In this document: in pieces, positions 31,214 to 41,455 of the stretch
Position numbering within the stretch: position 1 is the first letter of the stretch
Layout of the letters: each line of letters begins with the position of its first letter
The notes under the pieces: model-generated
Seen by the model: only the letters and a program-made list of their open reading frames with translations
What the model was told of the DNA's origin: nothing
Database searches by the model: none
From: Kocuria palustris
Lineage (GTDB): Bacteria > Actinomycetota > Actinomycetes > Actinomycetales > Micrococcaceae
Direction: 5' to 3'
Length of the DNA stretch: 64,000 bases
Assembly (NCBI RefSeq): GCF_016907795.1
Contig: NZ_JAFBCR010000001.1
Span: forward strand, 434,001 to 498,000
Program-made: the position numbers and the translations under genes

Positions 31214-32776
31214 TCAGTAGGCGAAGGCCAGGACGTCGTCCCGGGAGCCGTCGTCGTGGTCCTCGTGCTCGACCAGCTCGGGCATGGCCGCGACCACGCC
31301 GGTGCGCACGTACTTGGCGATCAGCGCGACCTCCACGACCATGAGCACCCCGTACAGCAGCAGGAGGCTGCCCAGCGAGAACAGCAGCTCCCCGGCCGTG
31401 ACGTTCGGCGAGACCGCGGCTTCGGTGAACATGAAGATCCGCTGATCCAGCGGCAGGTCCGGATTGGGTGCTACGACGAAGGGCTGCCGGCCCATCTCCG
31501 TGAAGACCCAGCCCGCCACATTGGCCCCGAACGGGGCCAGGATGCCCACGACGCCCAGGCCCATCAGCCCCTTCGACAGGGGCACCGTGCCCTTGCGCGT
31601 GAGCCACCAGGCACCGGCGCAGGCCACGGCCGCCAGACCGCCGAAGGTGATCATCAGGCGGAAGCCCCAGTAGGTGACCTCCATGAGGGGCTGGTACTCG
31701 ATCTGCTCACCGGCTCGGTCGCCGTAGAGCTCGTCGTCGGCCAGGTTCGTGCCGTACTCCTGCTCGTACTCGGGCTGCAGCGTGTTCAGCCCCGCCACGT
31801 CGGTCGTGAAGTTGTTGTAGGCCAGGAAGGACAGCAGGCCGGGCACTTCCAGGAGGGTGTGCGCGTTGTCGCAGGACGCGTCGCCCGGCGAGCCGATCGT
31901 GAGCACCGAGAACGCGGTGCCGTCGTGGCAGGCCGCTTCCGCGGAGGCCATCTTCAGGGGCTGCTGGTGGATCATCAGCTGCGCCTGCGCATGTCCGGAG
32001 AACGCCGTGCCCAGGAAGCCGATGATCCCGATGAGGATCCCCACGCGCAGCGAGCGCCACCACACCCGGTAGTCGGTGCGGTCGCGTCCCCCGGTGGGCA
32101 GCTCCCCCACGACGACGACGCCGTCGGCATCCACGGTGTCGAGGCCGTCCGCCCGGCGGCGCCACAGCTTGTACCAGGCGATGCCCAGCAGGAAGGACCC
32201 GGCCACGGCGATCGCCCCGAACAGGGTGTGGATGATCGCCACCACCGCTGTCGAGTTCGTCAGCACGGCGCCGATGTCATTCAGGATGGGGCGGCCGTCG
32301 ATGATCTCGTAGCCGACCGGATGCTGCATCCACGAGTTGGCCACGATGATGAAGAACGCCGAGAGCCACGAGGCGATCACCGCCATGGCGAGGCAGGCCG
32401 CGTGGACCGCCGGGCGCAGCTTGTCCCAGCCGAAGATCCACAGGCCCAGGAACGTGGACTCCACGAAGAACGCGAGCAGTCCCTCCATGGCCAGCGGGGC
32501 GCCGAAGACATCGCCCACGAAGCGCGAGTACTCCGACCAGGCCATCCCGAACTGGAACTCCTGGACCAGGCCCGTGGCCACGCCCATGATGAAGTTGATC
32601 AGGAAGAGCTTGCCCCAGAACTTGGTCAGCCGCAGGTCCTCCGGGCGGCGCCTGCGCACCCACTGCAGGTTGAACCACACCACGACGGCGCCGAGTCCCA
32701 GCGTCAGCGGGACCATCATGAAGTGGTAGACCGTGGTGATCCCGAACTGCCACCGAGCGATCTCGACGATGTCCAT
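31214..32776 (-). CDS. cydA: Cytochrome bd oxidase subunit I
   Basis: The 520-residue heme-carrying quinol oxidase subunit has about nine transmembrane helices. His18 (TTVYHFMMVPLTLG) is the expected axial ligand of the high-spin heme. The start of the quinol loop reads HQQPLKMASAEA, and GRQPF follows helix 8. The length fits the class with a long-ish periplasmic loop between these motifs. GAGGAG lies 4-5 nt before the ATG. It is first in the operon cydA-cydB-cydDC, whose -10 candidate is at 32844. Confidence 0.96.
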   Translation of the reverse strand: MDIVEIARWQFGITTVYHFMMVPLTLGLGAVVVWFNLQWVRRRRPEDLRLTKFWGKLFLINFIMGVATGLVQEFQFGMAWSEYSRFVGDVFGAPLAMEGLLAFFVESTFLGLWIFGWDKLRPAVHAACLAMAVIASWLSAFFIIVANSWMQHPVGYEIIDGRPILNDIGAVLTNSTAVVAIIHTLFGAIAVAGSFLLGIAWYKLWRRRADGLDTVDADGVVVVGELPTGGRDRTDYRVWWRSLRVGILIGIIGFLGTAFSGHAQAQLMIHQQPLKMASAEAACHDGTAFSVLTIGSPGDASCDNAHTLLEVPGLLSFLAYNNFTTDVAGLNTLQPEYEQEYGTNLADDELYGDRAGEQIEYQPLMEVTYWGFRLMITFGGLAAVACAGAWWLTRKGTVPLSKGLMGLGVVGILAPFGANVAGWVFTEMGRQPFVVAPNPDLPLDQRIFMFTEAAVSPNVTAGELLFSLGSLLLLYGVLMVVEVALIAKYVRTGVVAAMPELVEHEDHDDGSRDDVLAFAY

Positions 32777-32843
32777 GCGACTCCTCGCGGGGCCCTGCCG
32801 GCGGAGCGCCGGGCGGAGACGGGCCTCGCCTCAGATGCTCCAC

Positions 32844-32849
32844 AGCCTA
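32844..32849 (-). promoter_or_regulatory. -10 candidate of the cyd operon
   Basis: TAGGCT on the minus strand predicts a leader of about 60 nt. I found no inverted repeat matching the usual Rex site in the 250-nt gap. Confidence 0.4.
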
Positions 32850-33023
32850 GGCTCGCCGATGGTTCGAGCGGTCCGCGAGCCGGGCTCTGAGGCTGTCTCG
32901 TCGCTCACACCCGCGCCGTCCCAGGTCAGGGCATCGTCGGTCGACCCAGGCGCGCCATCGCCGTGGCAGCTCCGGCACTCCTCATGCGCCGCAGCCGTCC
33001 CGGCGCGCGGGTCCAGGCGCGGC

Positions 33024-34064
33024 TCAGCTGCGGGGACCCAGCAGTCCCGCTGCCGCCACCGCATCGCGCTCTGCGACCAGCTCGGCCACCGAGCGGTCGA
33101 TGCGCTCGCGGGCGAAGTCGTCGATCTGCCAGTCGGGCACGATGGACCACTGCCCGTCGGCGCAGGTCACGGGGAAGGAGCTGACGATCCCCTCCGGGAC
33201 GCCGTAGGAGCCGTCCGAGGCCACGGCCATGGAGGTCCACGAGCCCTCCGGGGTGCCCTGGCTCCACAGGCGGACGTGGGAGATCAGGGCATGGGCGGCC
33301 GAGCCCACCGACGAGCCGCCGCGCACCTCGATGATCTCGGCGCCGCGCTTGGCCACCGCCGGGATGTACGTCTCGGCGACCCACTGCCGGTCCAGACCCC
33401 GATCCGCCAGAGCCTGGACGGCAGGGCTGCCGGAGACGACGGCGCGCGAGAGGTCCGCGAACTGGGTCGCGGAGTGGTTGCCCCAGATCGCGACGCCGTC
33501 GATGTCGGCGGCCGCCCGGTCGCAGGCCTGAGCCAGCTGGGCCTGGGCACGCAGGTGATCCAGCCGCGTCAGGGCCGTGAAGCGCTGGGCCGACACCTCA
33601 GGAGCATGGGAGGCGGCGATCAGCGCATTCGTGTTGGCAGGATTGCCCACGACGACGGCGCGGAAGCTGTCCTGCGCCCCCGCGGCGATCGCGCGCCCCT
33701 GCTCCGAGAAGATGCCGGCGTTGGCCTCCAGCAGATCCGCGCGCTCCATGCCCTTGCTGCGCGGCCTGGCGCCGATCAGCAGTCCGAGCTCGCTGCCGTC
33801 GAAGGCCTGCACGGGATCGTCGAACACGTCGACGGAGGCCAGGAGATCGAAGGCGCAGTCGCTGAGCTCCGTGGCCACGCCCTCGGCGGCCCGGGCCGCC
33901 TGCGGCAGCTCGAGCAGGCGCAGCCGCACCGGCTGCTGCGGCCCGAACAGGTCCCCGGCACAGGCGCGGAACAGCGCGGCGTAGCCGATCTGCCCGGCGG
34001 CACCCGTGACGGTGACGGTGATCGGGCGGGGGTCCTGGGTGGTCGCGGGGCCGGTCGTGTCCAT
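33024..34064 (-). CDS. mdh: Malate dehydrogenase (NAD)
   Basis: It oxidises malate to oxaloacetate in the TCA cycle. The 346-residue enzyme is of the cytosolic/LDH-like MDH class. Motifs are the NAD-binding VTGAAGQIGYAALFR, the substrate loop ARPRSKGMERADLL, VVGNPANTNALI, LTRLDHLRAQAQLA (catalytic Asp) and IWGNHSATQFAD (catalytic His). An AGGAG lies 5 nt before the ATG, and a longer reading overlaps nothing family-like. The sequence is about 15 residues longer than usual at both ends. Confidence 0.95.
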   Translation of the reverse strand: MDTTGPATTQDPRPITVTVTGAAGQIGYAALFRACAGDLFGPQQPVRLRLLELPQAARAAEGVATELSDCAFDLLASVDVFDDPVQAFDGSELGLLIGARPRSKGMERADLLEANAGIFSEQGRAIAAGAQDSFRAVVVGNPANTNALIAASHAPEVSAQRFTALTRLDHLRAQAQLAQACDRAAADIDGVAIWGNHSATQFADLSRAVVSGSPAVQALADRGLDRQWVAETYIPAVAKRGAEIIEVRGGSSVGSAAHALISHVRLWSQGTPEGSWTSMAVASDGSYGVPEGIVSSFPVTCADGQWSIVPDWQIDDFARERIDRSVAELVAERDAVAAAGLLGPRS

Positions 34065-34246
34065 GGCTGCTCCTGCGCTGGGCTGGGTCGGTGTGGCTTC
34101 AGCGTAGGTCGCGGGAGCATCGGCAGGCACGGCGTTGCACGATCTGGGCAGCGAGGTCTTGCAGACCGACCCCGCCATGCGGCGAGCCGAGGGCGCAGCC
34201 GCGCTCGCCCGGTCGGGCTGCGGCCCGGCCAGGCCGCCGGTCGTGC

Positions 34247-36355
34247 TCAGGCGTCGATCTGCTCGGCATCCAGTCGCGCGGCGCCCTCGATGATGAAGTC
34301 CCGGCGCGGGGCCACCTCCGAGCCCATCAGCAGCGCGAAGGCGCGCTCGGCCTCCTCGGCCTGGCTCATGGTCACCCGGCGCAGCAGCCGGTGGCGGATG
34401 TCCATGGTGGTCTCCGCCAGCTGATCGGCATCCATCTCCCCCAGGCCCTTGTAGCGCTGGATCGGCTCCTTGTAGGAGCGGCCCTCCGACTCGAGGCGGG
34501 ACAGCAGGCGGTGCAGCTCGGCCTCCGAGTAGGTGTAGACCATCTCGTTGGCCTTCGAGCCGCGGTTGATGATCTCCACACGGTGCAGCGGGGGAACGGC
34601 CGCGTAGACTTTGCCGGCCTCCACGAGCGGGCGCATGTAGCGGTAGAACAGCGTCAGCAGCAGCGTGCGGATGTGGGCGCCGTCCACGTCGGCGTCGGTC
34701 ATCATGATGACCTTGCCGTAGCGGGCGGCGTCGAGATCGAACGTGCGCCCCGAGCCTGCGCCGATGACCTGGATCAGGGCCGCGCACTCGGCGTTGGCCA
34801 GCATGTCCGGCAGCGACGCCTTCTGGACGTTGAGGATCTTGCCGCGGATGGGGAACAGCGCCTGGTAGGCGGAGTCACGAGCCATGCGGGCGGTGCCCAG
34901 CGCGGAGTCGCCCTCCACGATGAAGACCTCGGAGCGCTGCACATCGGTCGAGCGGCACTCGACGAGCTTGGCGGGCATGGACGAGGTCTCCAGGGCGTTC
35001 TTGCGCCGCTGCGTCTCCTTGTGCAGGCGAGCCGAGATGCGGGACTTCATCTCACCGACGACCTTCTCCAGGACCTGCCCGGCCTGGTTCTTCTGCTCCC
35101 GCTTGCCCGAGGTCAGCGCCGCCGTGAGCTCCTTCTCCACGACCTTGGAGACGATCTGGCGCACCGCCGGGGTGCCCAGCACCTCCTTGGTCTGGCCCTC
35201 GAACTGCGGCTCGGCCAGGCGCACCGTCAGCACGGCCGTGAGCCCGGCCATGATGTCGTCCTTCTCGATCTTGTCGTTGCCGGCCTTGAGCTTGCGCGCA
35301 TTCGCGGCGATCTGCTTGCGGAAGACCTTCACCAGCGCCTGCTCGAACCCGCTGACGTGCGTGCCGCCCTTGGGCGTGGCGATGATGTTCACGAAGCTGC
35401 GCAGCTCGGTGTCGTAGCCGATCCCCCACCGCAGGGCGACGTCGACCTCGCACGTGCGCTCGACGTCCTTGAGCCGGGACTGACCGGAGTCATCGAGCAC
35501 GGGCACCGTCTCGGTGAAGGTCCCCTCGCCCTGGAAGCGCCAGACATCGGTCACGGACTCGTCCGAGGCCAGGAACTCGGCGAACTCGGAGATGCCGCCG
35601 TCGTGCTGGAAGACCTCCTCGTGGGAGCCCATCTCACCGGCCGTGCCCGGAAGGCGGCGCTCGTCGCGCACGGTGAGGCGCAGCCCCGGGATCAGGAAGG
35701 CGGTGGTGCGGGCGCGGCGGACCAGCTCCTCATAGGAGAACTGGGCGTCCGGGGTGAAGATCTGCTTGTCCGCCCAGTAGCGCACGCGGGTCCCGGTCAC
35801 GCCGCGCTTGGCCTTGCCGACGACGTCGAGCTCGGATCCCGAGACGAACGGCTCGAAGGGCGCCTGGGGGCTCGGGGCGCCCTTGTCCTCGAAGCGCCCG
35901 GGCTCCCCGTGGCGGAAGGACATCTGGTAGGTCTTCCCGCCGCGATCCACCTGGACGTCCAGGCGCGAGGACAGGGCGTTGACCACCGAGGCGCCCACGC
36001 CGTGCAGACCGCCGGAGGCCGTGTAGGAGCCGCCGCCGAACTTGCCGCCGGCATGCAGCTTGGTGAACACGACCTCCACGCCGGACAGCCCGGTGCGCGG
36101 CTCCTTGTCGATGGGCACGCCTCGGCCGTCGTCGTGGACCTCGACGCAGCCGTCCTTGTGCAGCACCACCGTGATCTGCTGGCCGTAGCCGGCCAGGGCC
36201 TCGTCCACCGAGTTGTCGATGATCTCCCAGAGGCAGTGCATGAGCCCGCGGCCGTCGGTCGAGCCGATGTACATGCCCGGGCGCTTTCGCACAGCCTCCA
36301 GGCCCTCCAGCACCGAGAGGTGGCGGGCGTTGTACTCGGAGGTCGAGGGGGTCAC
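34247..36355 (-). CDS. parE: DNA topoisomerase IV / gyrase-like subunit B
   Basis: The 702-residue ATPase and TOPRIM subunit begins with the GHKL ATPase domain (LEAVRKRPGMYIGST, EIIDNSVDEAL, DDGRGVPID, GGLHGVGASVVNALS). A transducer domain follows, then the TOPRIM domain (VEGDSALGTA, where GyrB usually has EGDSAGGSA, and MTDADVDGAHIRTLLL). The C-terminal tail has IQRYKGLGEMDADQLAETTM. It should pair with the A subunit at 23-25.6 kb. The GTG at 36355 has AGGAG 10 nt upstream; an in-frame ATG at 36385 is possible but has no ribosome site. Confidence 0.93.
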   Translation of the reverse strand: MTPSTSEYNARHLSVLEGLEAVRKRPGMYIGSTDGRGLMHCLWEIIDNSVDEALAGYGQQITVVLHKDGCVEVHDDGRGVPIDKEPRTGLSGVEVVFTKLHAGGKFGGGSYTASGGLHGVGASVVNALSSRLDVQVDRGGKTYQMSFRHGEPGRFEDKGAPSPQAPFEPFVSGSELDVVGKAKRGVTGTRVRYWADKQIFTPDAQFSYEELVRRARTTAFLIPGLRLTVRDERRLPGTAGEMGSHEEVFQHDGGISEFAEFLASDESVTDVWRFQGEGTFTETVPVLDDSGQSRLKDVERTCEVDVALRWGIGYDTELRSFVNIIATPKGGTHVSGFEQALVKVFRKQIAANARKLKAGNDKIEKDDIMAGLTAVLTVRLAEPQFEGQTKEVLGTPAVRQIVSKVVEKELTAALTSGKREQKNQAGQVLEKVVGEMKSRISARLHKETQRRKNALETSSMPAKLVECRSTDVQRSEVFIVEGDSALGTARMARDSAYQALFPIRGKILNVQKASLPDMLANAECAALIQVIGAGSGRTFDLDAARYGKVIMMTDADVDGAHIRTLLLTLFYRYMRPLVEAGKVYAAVPPLHRVEIINRGSKANEMVYTYSEAELHRLLSRLESEGRSYKEPIQRYKGLGEMDADQLAETTMDIRHRLLRRVTMSQAEEAERAFALLMGSEVAPRRDFIIEGAARLDAEQIDA

Positions 36356-36454
36356 GACGGGAGAGCTCCTGCGGTTCGACGGCATCGATCGTGCCTGCGG
36401 CTGCCGGCCGCGGCCGCGGGTGGGGCGGCCGCCCGGCGGCGCACGGGCGACCCC

Positions 36455-36460
36455 ACTCTA
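36455..36460 (-). promoter_or_regulatory. -10 candidate of parE
   Basis: TAGAGT on the minus strand, about 95 nt before the parE GTG. There is no recognisable -35. Confidence 0.4.
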
Positions 36461-36596
36461 GACCGGCTCGGCGACACCGCGCGGGCCGCTGCCGTTGCGA
36501 TCGACGACGGGTCCCCACCGTGACGCGGCGCTCACCGGATGCGCGGTGGGCGAAATCGCGTGCCGCTGGGAAGCTTCCGGGGGCTCGGCGTGGTTC

Positions 36597-36602
36597 TATA
36601 GT
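36597..36602 (+). promoter_or_regulatory. -10 of the DUF7455 gene
   Basis: TATAGT is close to consensus and predicts a leader of about 130 nt before the GTG. The -35 region is weak. Confidence 0.45.
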
Positions 36603-36737
36603 CCGAACCGCCGCACCCCCTGCCTCGGAGGACCGAGCGCATCGGATGCGCGGTATCGGCCCAGCGTCGATGCTGGACCAGACGAATCCGTCGCGGACAT
36701 CTCACGATCCGACGGACTCCGAGCACGAGGAGGAATC

Positions 36738-36935
36738 GTGAACACCACGCTTGAGACCCCAGAACTGAACGCCACCCACCGCTGCGACGCCTGCGGCGCC
36801 CAGGCCTACGTCCGTGTGGTCCTCGAGTCCACCGGCGGCGAGCTGCTCTTCTGCGCTCACCACGCCCGTGCCAACGAGGACAAGCTGCGCCCCATGGCCG
36901 CCCAGTGGCAGGACGAGACCGAGCGCATCTCCTGA
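36738..36935 (+). CDS. DUF7455 small zinc-binding-like protein
   Basis: The 65-residue protein has CDACGAQAYVRVVL and then LLFCAHHARANEDKL, giving Cys-x2-Cys and Cys-x2-His that could bind one zinc. The pattern and length fit the actinobacterial DUF7455 family. The GTG start is set by GAGGAGGAA 3-8 nt upstream. The function is unknown. It ends just before a strong terminator. Confidence 0.88.
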   Translation: MNTTLETPELNATHRCDACGAQAYVRVVLESTGGELLFCAHHARANEDKLRPMAAQWQDETERIS

Positions 36936-36974
36936 ACGCTCAGGATCCCCTGCAGCGCTGGCGATGAGCCGGCA

Positions 36975-37012
36975 CGAGGGCCCCGTTCACCGATCGGTGA
37001 ACGGGGCCCTCG
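36975..37012. terminator. Perfect 38-bp palindromic bidirectional terminator
   Basis: CGAGGGCCCCGTTCACCGA is followed directly by its exact complement, a 19-bp stem with no spare loop bases. It lies between the convergent DUF7455 and GyrI-like genes. Confidence 0.75.
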
Positions 37013-37033
37013 GCTGTGCCGGAGGCCTCGGGC

Positions 37034-37567
37034 TCAGCCCAGCCGCGTGAACAGGTCGGTGCGCAGGTCCACCGGATCCATCTCCGGGCTCGGTTCGGTG
37101 ACGTAGACCTCCCAGAACGGCAGCTCGGGGGTCTCACCGGCGACGGCGACCTGACCCATGAACCCGGCCCAGGCGGTCGACAGCTGGTCGAACCCGCCCA
37201 GGTGGGAGATCCGCGCCGCTCGTCCTCCCGGCAGCCACGACGGCTCCAGCCGCACTCCGTCCGCGGCCTCGATCACGGACTCGCTCGGCTCGGTCAGGGG
37301 CATGCCGACCTCGAAGTCCGCGGTCTCGTCCGGGGCGCGGTGGTACAGAGCGAACGCCGGTCCGCTGGGGGTCAGCCCGTGCTGCGCCATGGCCGGGAAG
37401 ATCGCGCGGAAGGCGGTGTCGAAGACCTCCGGCATCCGGTCCATCAGCTGGCCGTGGACCTTCAGCACCAGCGTGGGGACCTGCTGGGCCTCGAAGACCT
37501 CGAGGCTGGTCACGGGCTCCTGGCTCAGGCCCATGGGCGATCCGGAGGGGGTGGATTCCTGCGTCAT
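37034..37567 (-). CDS. GyrI-like / AraC-effector-binding-domain protein
   Basis: The 177-residue stand-alone effector-binding domain (PF06445-like, SOUL-type fold) has the beta-strand LEVFEAQQVPTLVLKVHG, AFALYHRAPDETADFEVGMPL and the C-terminal TPELPFWEVYVTEPSPEMDP. Such domains bind small hydrophobic or cationic molecules; without a DNA-binding domain it may act as a sponge or adaptor. CAGGAG lies 7 nt upstream of its ATG. It lies 138 nt downstream of dhaL on the same strand, but operon membership is uncertain. Confidence 0.8.
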   Translation of the reverse strand: MTQESTPSGSPMGLSQEPVTSLEVFEAQQVPTLVLKVHGQLMDRMPEVFDTAFRAIFPAMAQHGLTPSGPAFALYHRAPDETADFEVGMPLTEPSESVIEAADGVRLEPSWLPGGRAARISHLGGFDQLSTAWAGFMGQVAVAGETPELPFWEVYVTEPSPEMDPVDLRTDLFTRLG

Positions 37568-37705
37568 GGGTCTCTCCTGTATCTCGTGCCCCCGCAGCGC
37601 GGGCGGCTTCCGGATGCGGCGGGGTTCTGGGCTCAGACTAGGTCGTCGTCCCGGTGTCGCAGGAGAGGGCCCTCCCCCTGCGTCTGCGCCGGAAAGGCCC
37701 GTCCC

Positions 37706-38413
37706 TCAGACGAGCCAGGCGGTGTCGACCTCCCGCGGGTGCTGCTCGCCCCGACCGGCGTCAGCGGCGGCACGAGCCGCGCCCAGCACCAGTGCCATGG
37801 CCGCGGCGCCCGGGTCGATCACCCCCTGCGAAGCCTCTCCCACATAGCTGGCTCGACCGCGTCGGGCGAGGCTCTCAGCACTGCTGCGAGCGCCCTCGAC
37901 CGCAGCGGCCTCGCCGGCTTCGAGGACGTGCTGCGAAGGCTCGCCGTCGTGCAGGCTCCGGCGCATGGCCTCCACTGCGGGAGCCAGGGCATCGACCATC
38001 GTCTTGTCCCCGACCTCGGCCTCGCCGTAGCGCTGCACGATCGCCTGCCCCGCAGCCAGGGCCTCAACGAGCTCCTCCACCTGCGGAGTGCCGTCCGCCT
38101 CACCGGCCTTGGCCAGCTCTCGGAAGAACACGCCGAACAGCGGACCGCTGGTGCCGCCCACGGCGAGCCAGCCGCGATACAGCGCGCTCAGCCACTGCCG
38201 GTAGGTGCTCGGCTGCTCCTGCTCGGTCTCCCTGTCCAGCTGCGACAGCGCGGTGCGCACGCTGGTGCCGAAGTCGCCGTCGCCTGCTCGACGGTCCAGC
38301 TCGCCGAGGGCTTCGGCGTTCTCGCCCAGCAGCCGCTGCACGCCCTGCACGAATCGGCGCCCGAAGTCCTCGCCCAGGCCCTGAGCCGTCCCGGAACTCT
38401 CCTGCTCGGTCAT
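37706..38413 (-). CDS. dhaL: Dihydroxyacetone kinase subunit DhaL
   Basis: This is the nucleotide-binding subunit of dihydroxyacetone kinase. The 235-residue protein contains LDRRAGDGDFGTSV, whose Asp residues bind the Mg-nucleotide. It also has WLAVGGTSGPLFGVFFREL, VGDKTMVDALAPAVEAM and GRASYVGEASQGVIDPGAAAMAL, the full DhaL signature set. It starts 10 nt after dhaK stops. No DhaM phosphotransfer subunit is in the window, so the phosphoryl donor (ATP or PEP through PTS) cannot be decided here. Confidence 0.93.
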   Translation of the reverse strand: MTEQESSGTAQGLGEDFGRRFVQGVQRLLGENAEALGELDRRAGDGDFGTSVRTALSQLDRETEQEQPSTYRQWLSALYRGWLAVGGTSGPLFGVFFRELAKAGEADGTPQVEELVEALAAGQAIVQRYGEAEVGDKTMVDALAPAVEAMRRSLHDGEPSQHVLEAGEAAAVEGARSSAESLARRGRASYVGEASQGVIDPGAAAMALVLGAARAAADAGRGEQHPREVDTAWLV

Positions 38414-38423
38414 CTTCTGCTCC

Positions 38424-39419
38424 TCACCAGGTCAGGGCGGGGGTGCGCACGGGGGCGTCCCACAGCTGACGGGTCTGCGGATCCAGCGGCATCAGCGTGA
38501 TCGACACGCCGTGCATGTCCAGGCTCGTGACGTACGAGCCCACGAGCCAGCGCCCGACGGACAGTCCTTCGCCTCGGAGGCGATGGTGCGCCGCTCGCGC
38601 CACGAGGCTCAGCTCGAGCTGCGTGGCCGAGCCGAGGCCGTTGACCACCACGAGCAGCTCCTGCCCCTGCTCCAGGCCCAGCTGCTCGAGCAGCGGGTCG
38701 AGCAGCTGGTCCGTCAGCCCGTCGGCGTCGGTGAGCTCGCCACGGCGGGCCGCGCGCTCGCCGTGGATGCCGACGCCGAGCTCGACCTCGTGGTCCTCGA
38801 GCTCGAACTGGGGGCGCCCGTCCGCCGGCGGGGTGCCCGCGGACAGCGCCAGGCTCATGGTCCGCGCCGAGGCTGCGGCGCGGCGGCCGATCTCGGCGAC
38901 CTCGCTCAGCTCGGCTCCCTGCTCGGCTGCGGCCCCGCACAGCTTCTCCACGATCAGGGTGGCGGCGGTCCCCCGGCGGCCCGGTCCGCCGTCCGGGGAG
39001 TCGGTGGCCAGGTCGTCGTCGACCAGCACGATCTCGGTCTCGATGTCATCGTCGCCGGTGATCTCGTCCGCGATCCGGAAGTTCAGGACGTCGCCGGTGT
39101 AGTTCTTGACGATCTGGACGACGCCGCGGCCCGAATCGGCTGCGCGCGTGGCCTCCAGGACCTGCAGCGCGGTGGGGCTCGTGAACACGGCGCCCGCAAC
39201 GGCCACGTCCAGCATGCCGCGCCCGACCATCCCGGCGTGCAGCGGCTCGTGTCCGGAGCCCCCGCCGGAGACCAGTCCGACCTTGTCCTGAGCGGGCTCG
39301 CGGCGGCGCACGTAGCGGTGCTCGGCCTCCAGCTCCAGCAGCTGCGGGTGGCTGAGCACGAGGCCCTCGAGGGCCTGCGGCACCAGCTGATCGGGATCGT
39401 TGACGATGCTTCGGCGCAT
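38424..39419 (-). CDS. dhaK: Dihydroxyacetone kinase subunit DhaK
   Basis: This is the substrate-binding subunit that holds dihydroxyacetone as a hemiaminal on a histidine. The 331-residue protein has VGLVSGGGSGHEPLHAGMVG, IVKNYTGDVLNF, and His219 in GVGIHGERA, which corresponds to the covalent His of E. coli DhaK. It is first of a dhaK-dhaL pair in glycerol or dihydroxyacetone metabolism. Confidence 0.94.
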   Translation of the reverse strand: MRRSIVNDPDQLVPQALEGLVLSHPQLLELEAEHRYVRRREPAQDKVGLVSGGGSGHEPLHAGMVGRGMLDVAVAGAVFTSPTALQVLEATRAADSGRGVVQIVKNYTGDVLNFRIADEITGDDDIETEIVLVDDDLATDSPDGGPGRRGTAATLIVEKLCGAAAEQGAELSEVAEIGRRAAASARTMSLALSAGTPPADGRPQFELEDHEVELGVGIHGERAARRGELTDADGLTDQLLDPLLEQLGLEQGQELLVVVNGLGSATQLELSLVARAAHHRLRGEGLSVGRWLVGSYVTSLDMHGVSITLMPLDPQTRQLWDAPVRTPALTW

Positions 39420-39501
39420 GGCCGCTCCTCACCTGAGGTGTTCTCTCGGTGCTGCGGATCCTACGGGCGGCCTCCGACGGTGCAGCGCCCGGGGAATACG
39501 A

Positions 39502-39551
39502 CGACGGCCCCCTCTCCGCCGCCGCTGGGGCAGCCGGAGGGAGGGCCGTCG
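39502..39551 (-). terminator. Terminator-like hairpin after sigA
   Basis: CGACGGCCC pairs with GGGCCGTCG, extended by an imperfect CCTCTCCG/CGGAGGGA section around a 16-nt loop. It lies just after the sigA stop on the minus strand. Confidence 0.6.
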
Positions 39552-39581
39552 GAAGGACGCTGCGCGCTCAGCGCAGGAGGA

Positions 39582-41216
<1,635 letters not shown>

Positions 41217-41341
41217 TGTTGACCTTTCCTCACTAGACGAAGCGCCCGACTCACCGTCAGAACGCCTATGACCCTGTCAAGCCCTCGGCTCGCACACACA
41301 CACGCGCTGCCAAGGATCCTGAAGGGCCTACCGTGGGATCC

Positions 41342-41367
41342 AACCAGAGGTCGCTGCCTTTTGTTCC
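41342..41367 (-). promoter_or_regulatory. SigR/SigH/SigE-type promoter candidate upstream of sigA
   Basis: On the minus strand GGAAC (41363-41367) and GTT (41342-41344) are separated by exactly 18 nt. This is the spacing and sequence known for thiol-stress ECF sigma factors of actinobacteria. It predicts a leader of about 120 nt before the sigA TTG. Confidence 0.5.
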
Positions 41368-41377
41368 GTGAATCGCG

Positions 41378-41404
41378 GATGTCGCAGATCTTTTTTCTGA
41401 CATC
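41378..41404. repeat. Inverted repeat with T6 loop upstream of sigA
   Basis: GATGTC and GACATC flank an AT-rich loop containing TTTTTT. It lies just upstream of the GGAAC promoter and after DUF4192. It could be a terminator for DUF4192 or a regulatory site. Confidence 0.4.
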
Positions 41405-41455
41405 GCTGGAGCGCGCCCCACGGCTTTCGTCCGAACACCGGCAGGACCTCGGGGC

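Larger units (their letters stand above)
36356..36737. other. Divergent region between parE and the DUF7455 gene
   Basis: I see no gene in these 382 bases. They contain the two divergent -10 candidates described separately and otherwise GC-rich sequence without repeats. Confidence 0.5.

Noticed and set aside
32777-33023. Rex operator upstream of cydA
   Set aside because: The nearest sequence (TGTGAG...GAGACA) does not match the inverted repeat expected for Rex.
41275-41280. Perfect TTGACA hexamer upstream of sigA on the minus strand
   Set aside because: No TANNNT box lies 16-19 nt downstream, so I do not call it a promoter on its own.
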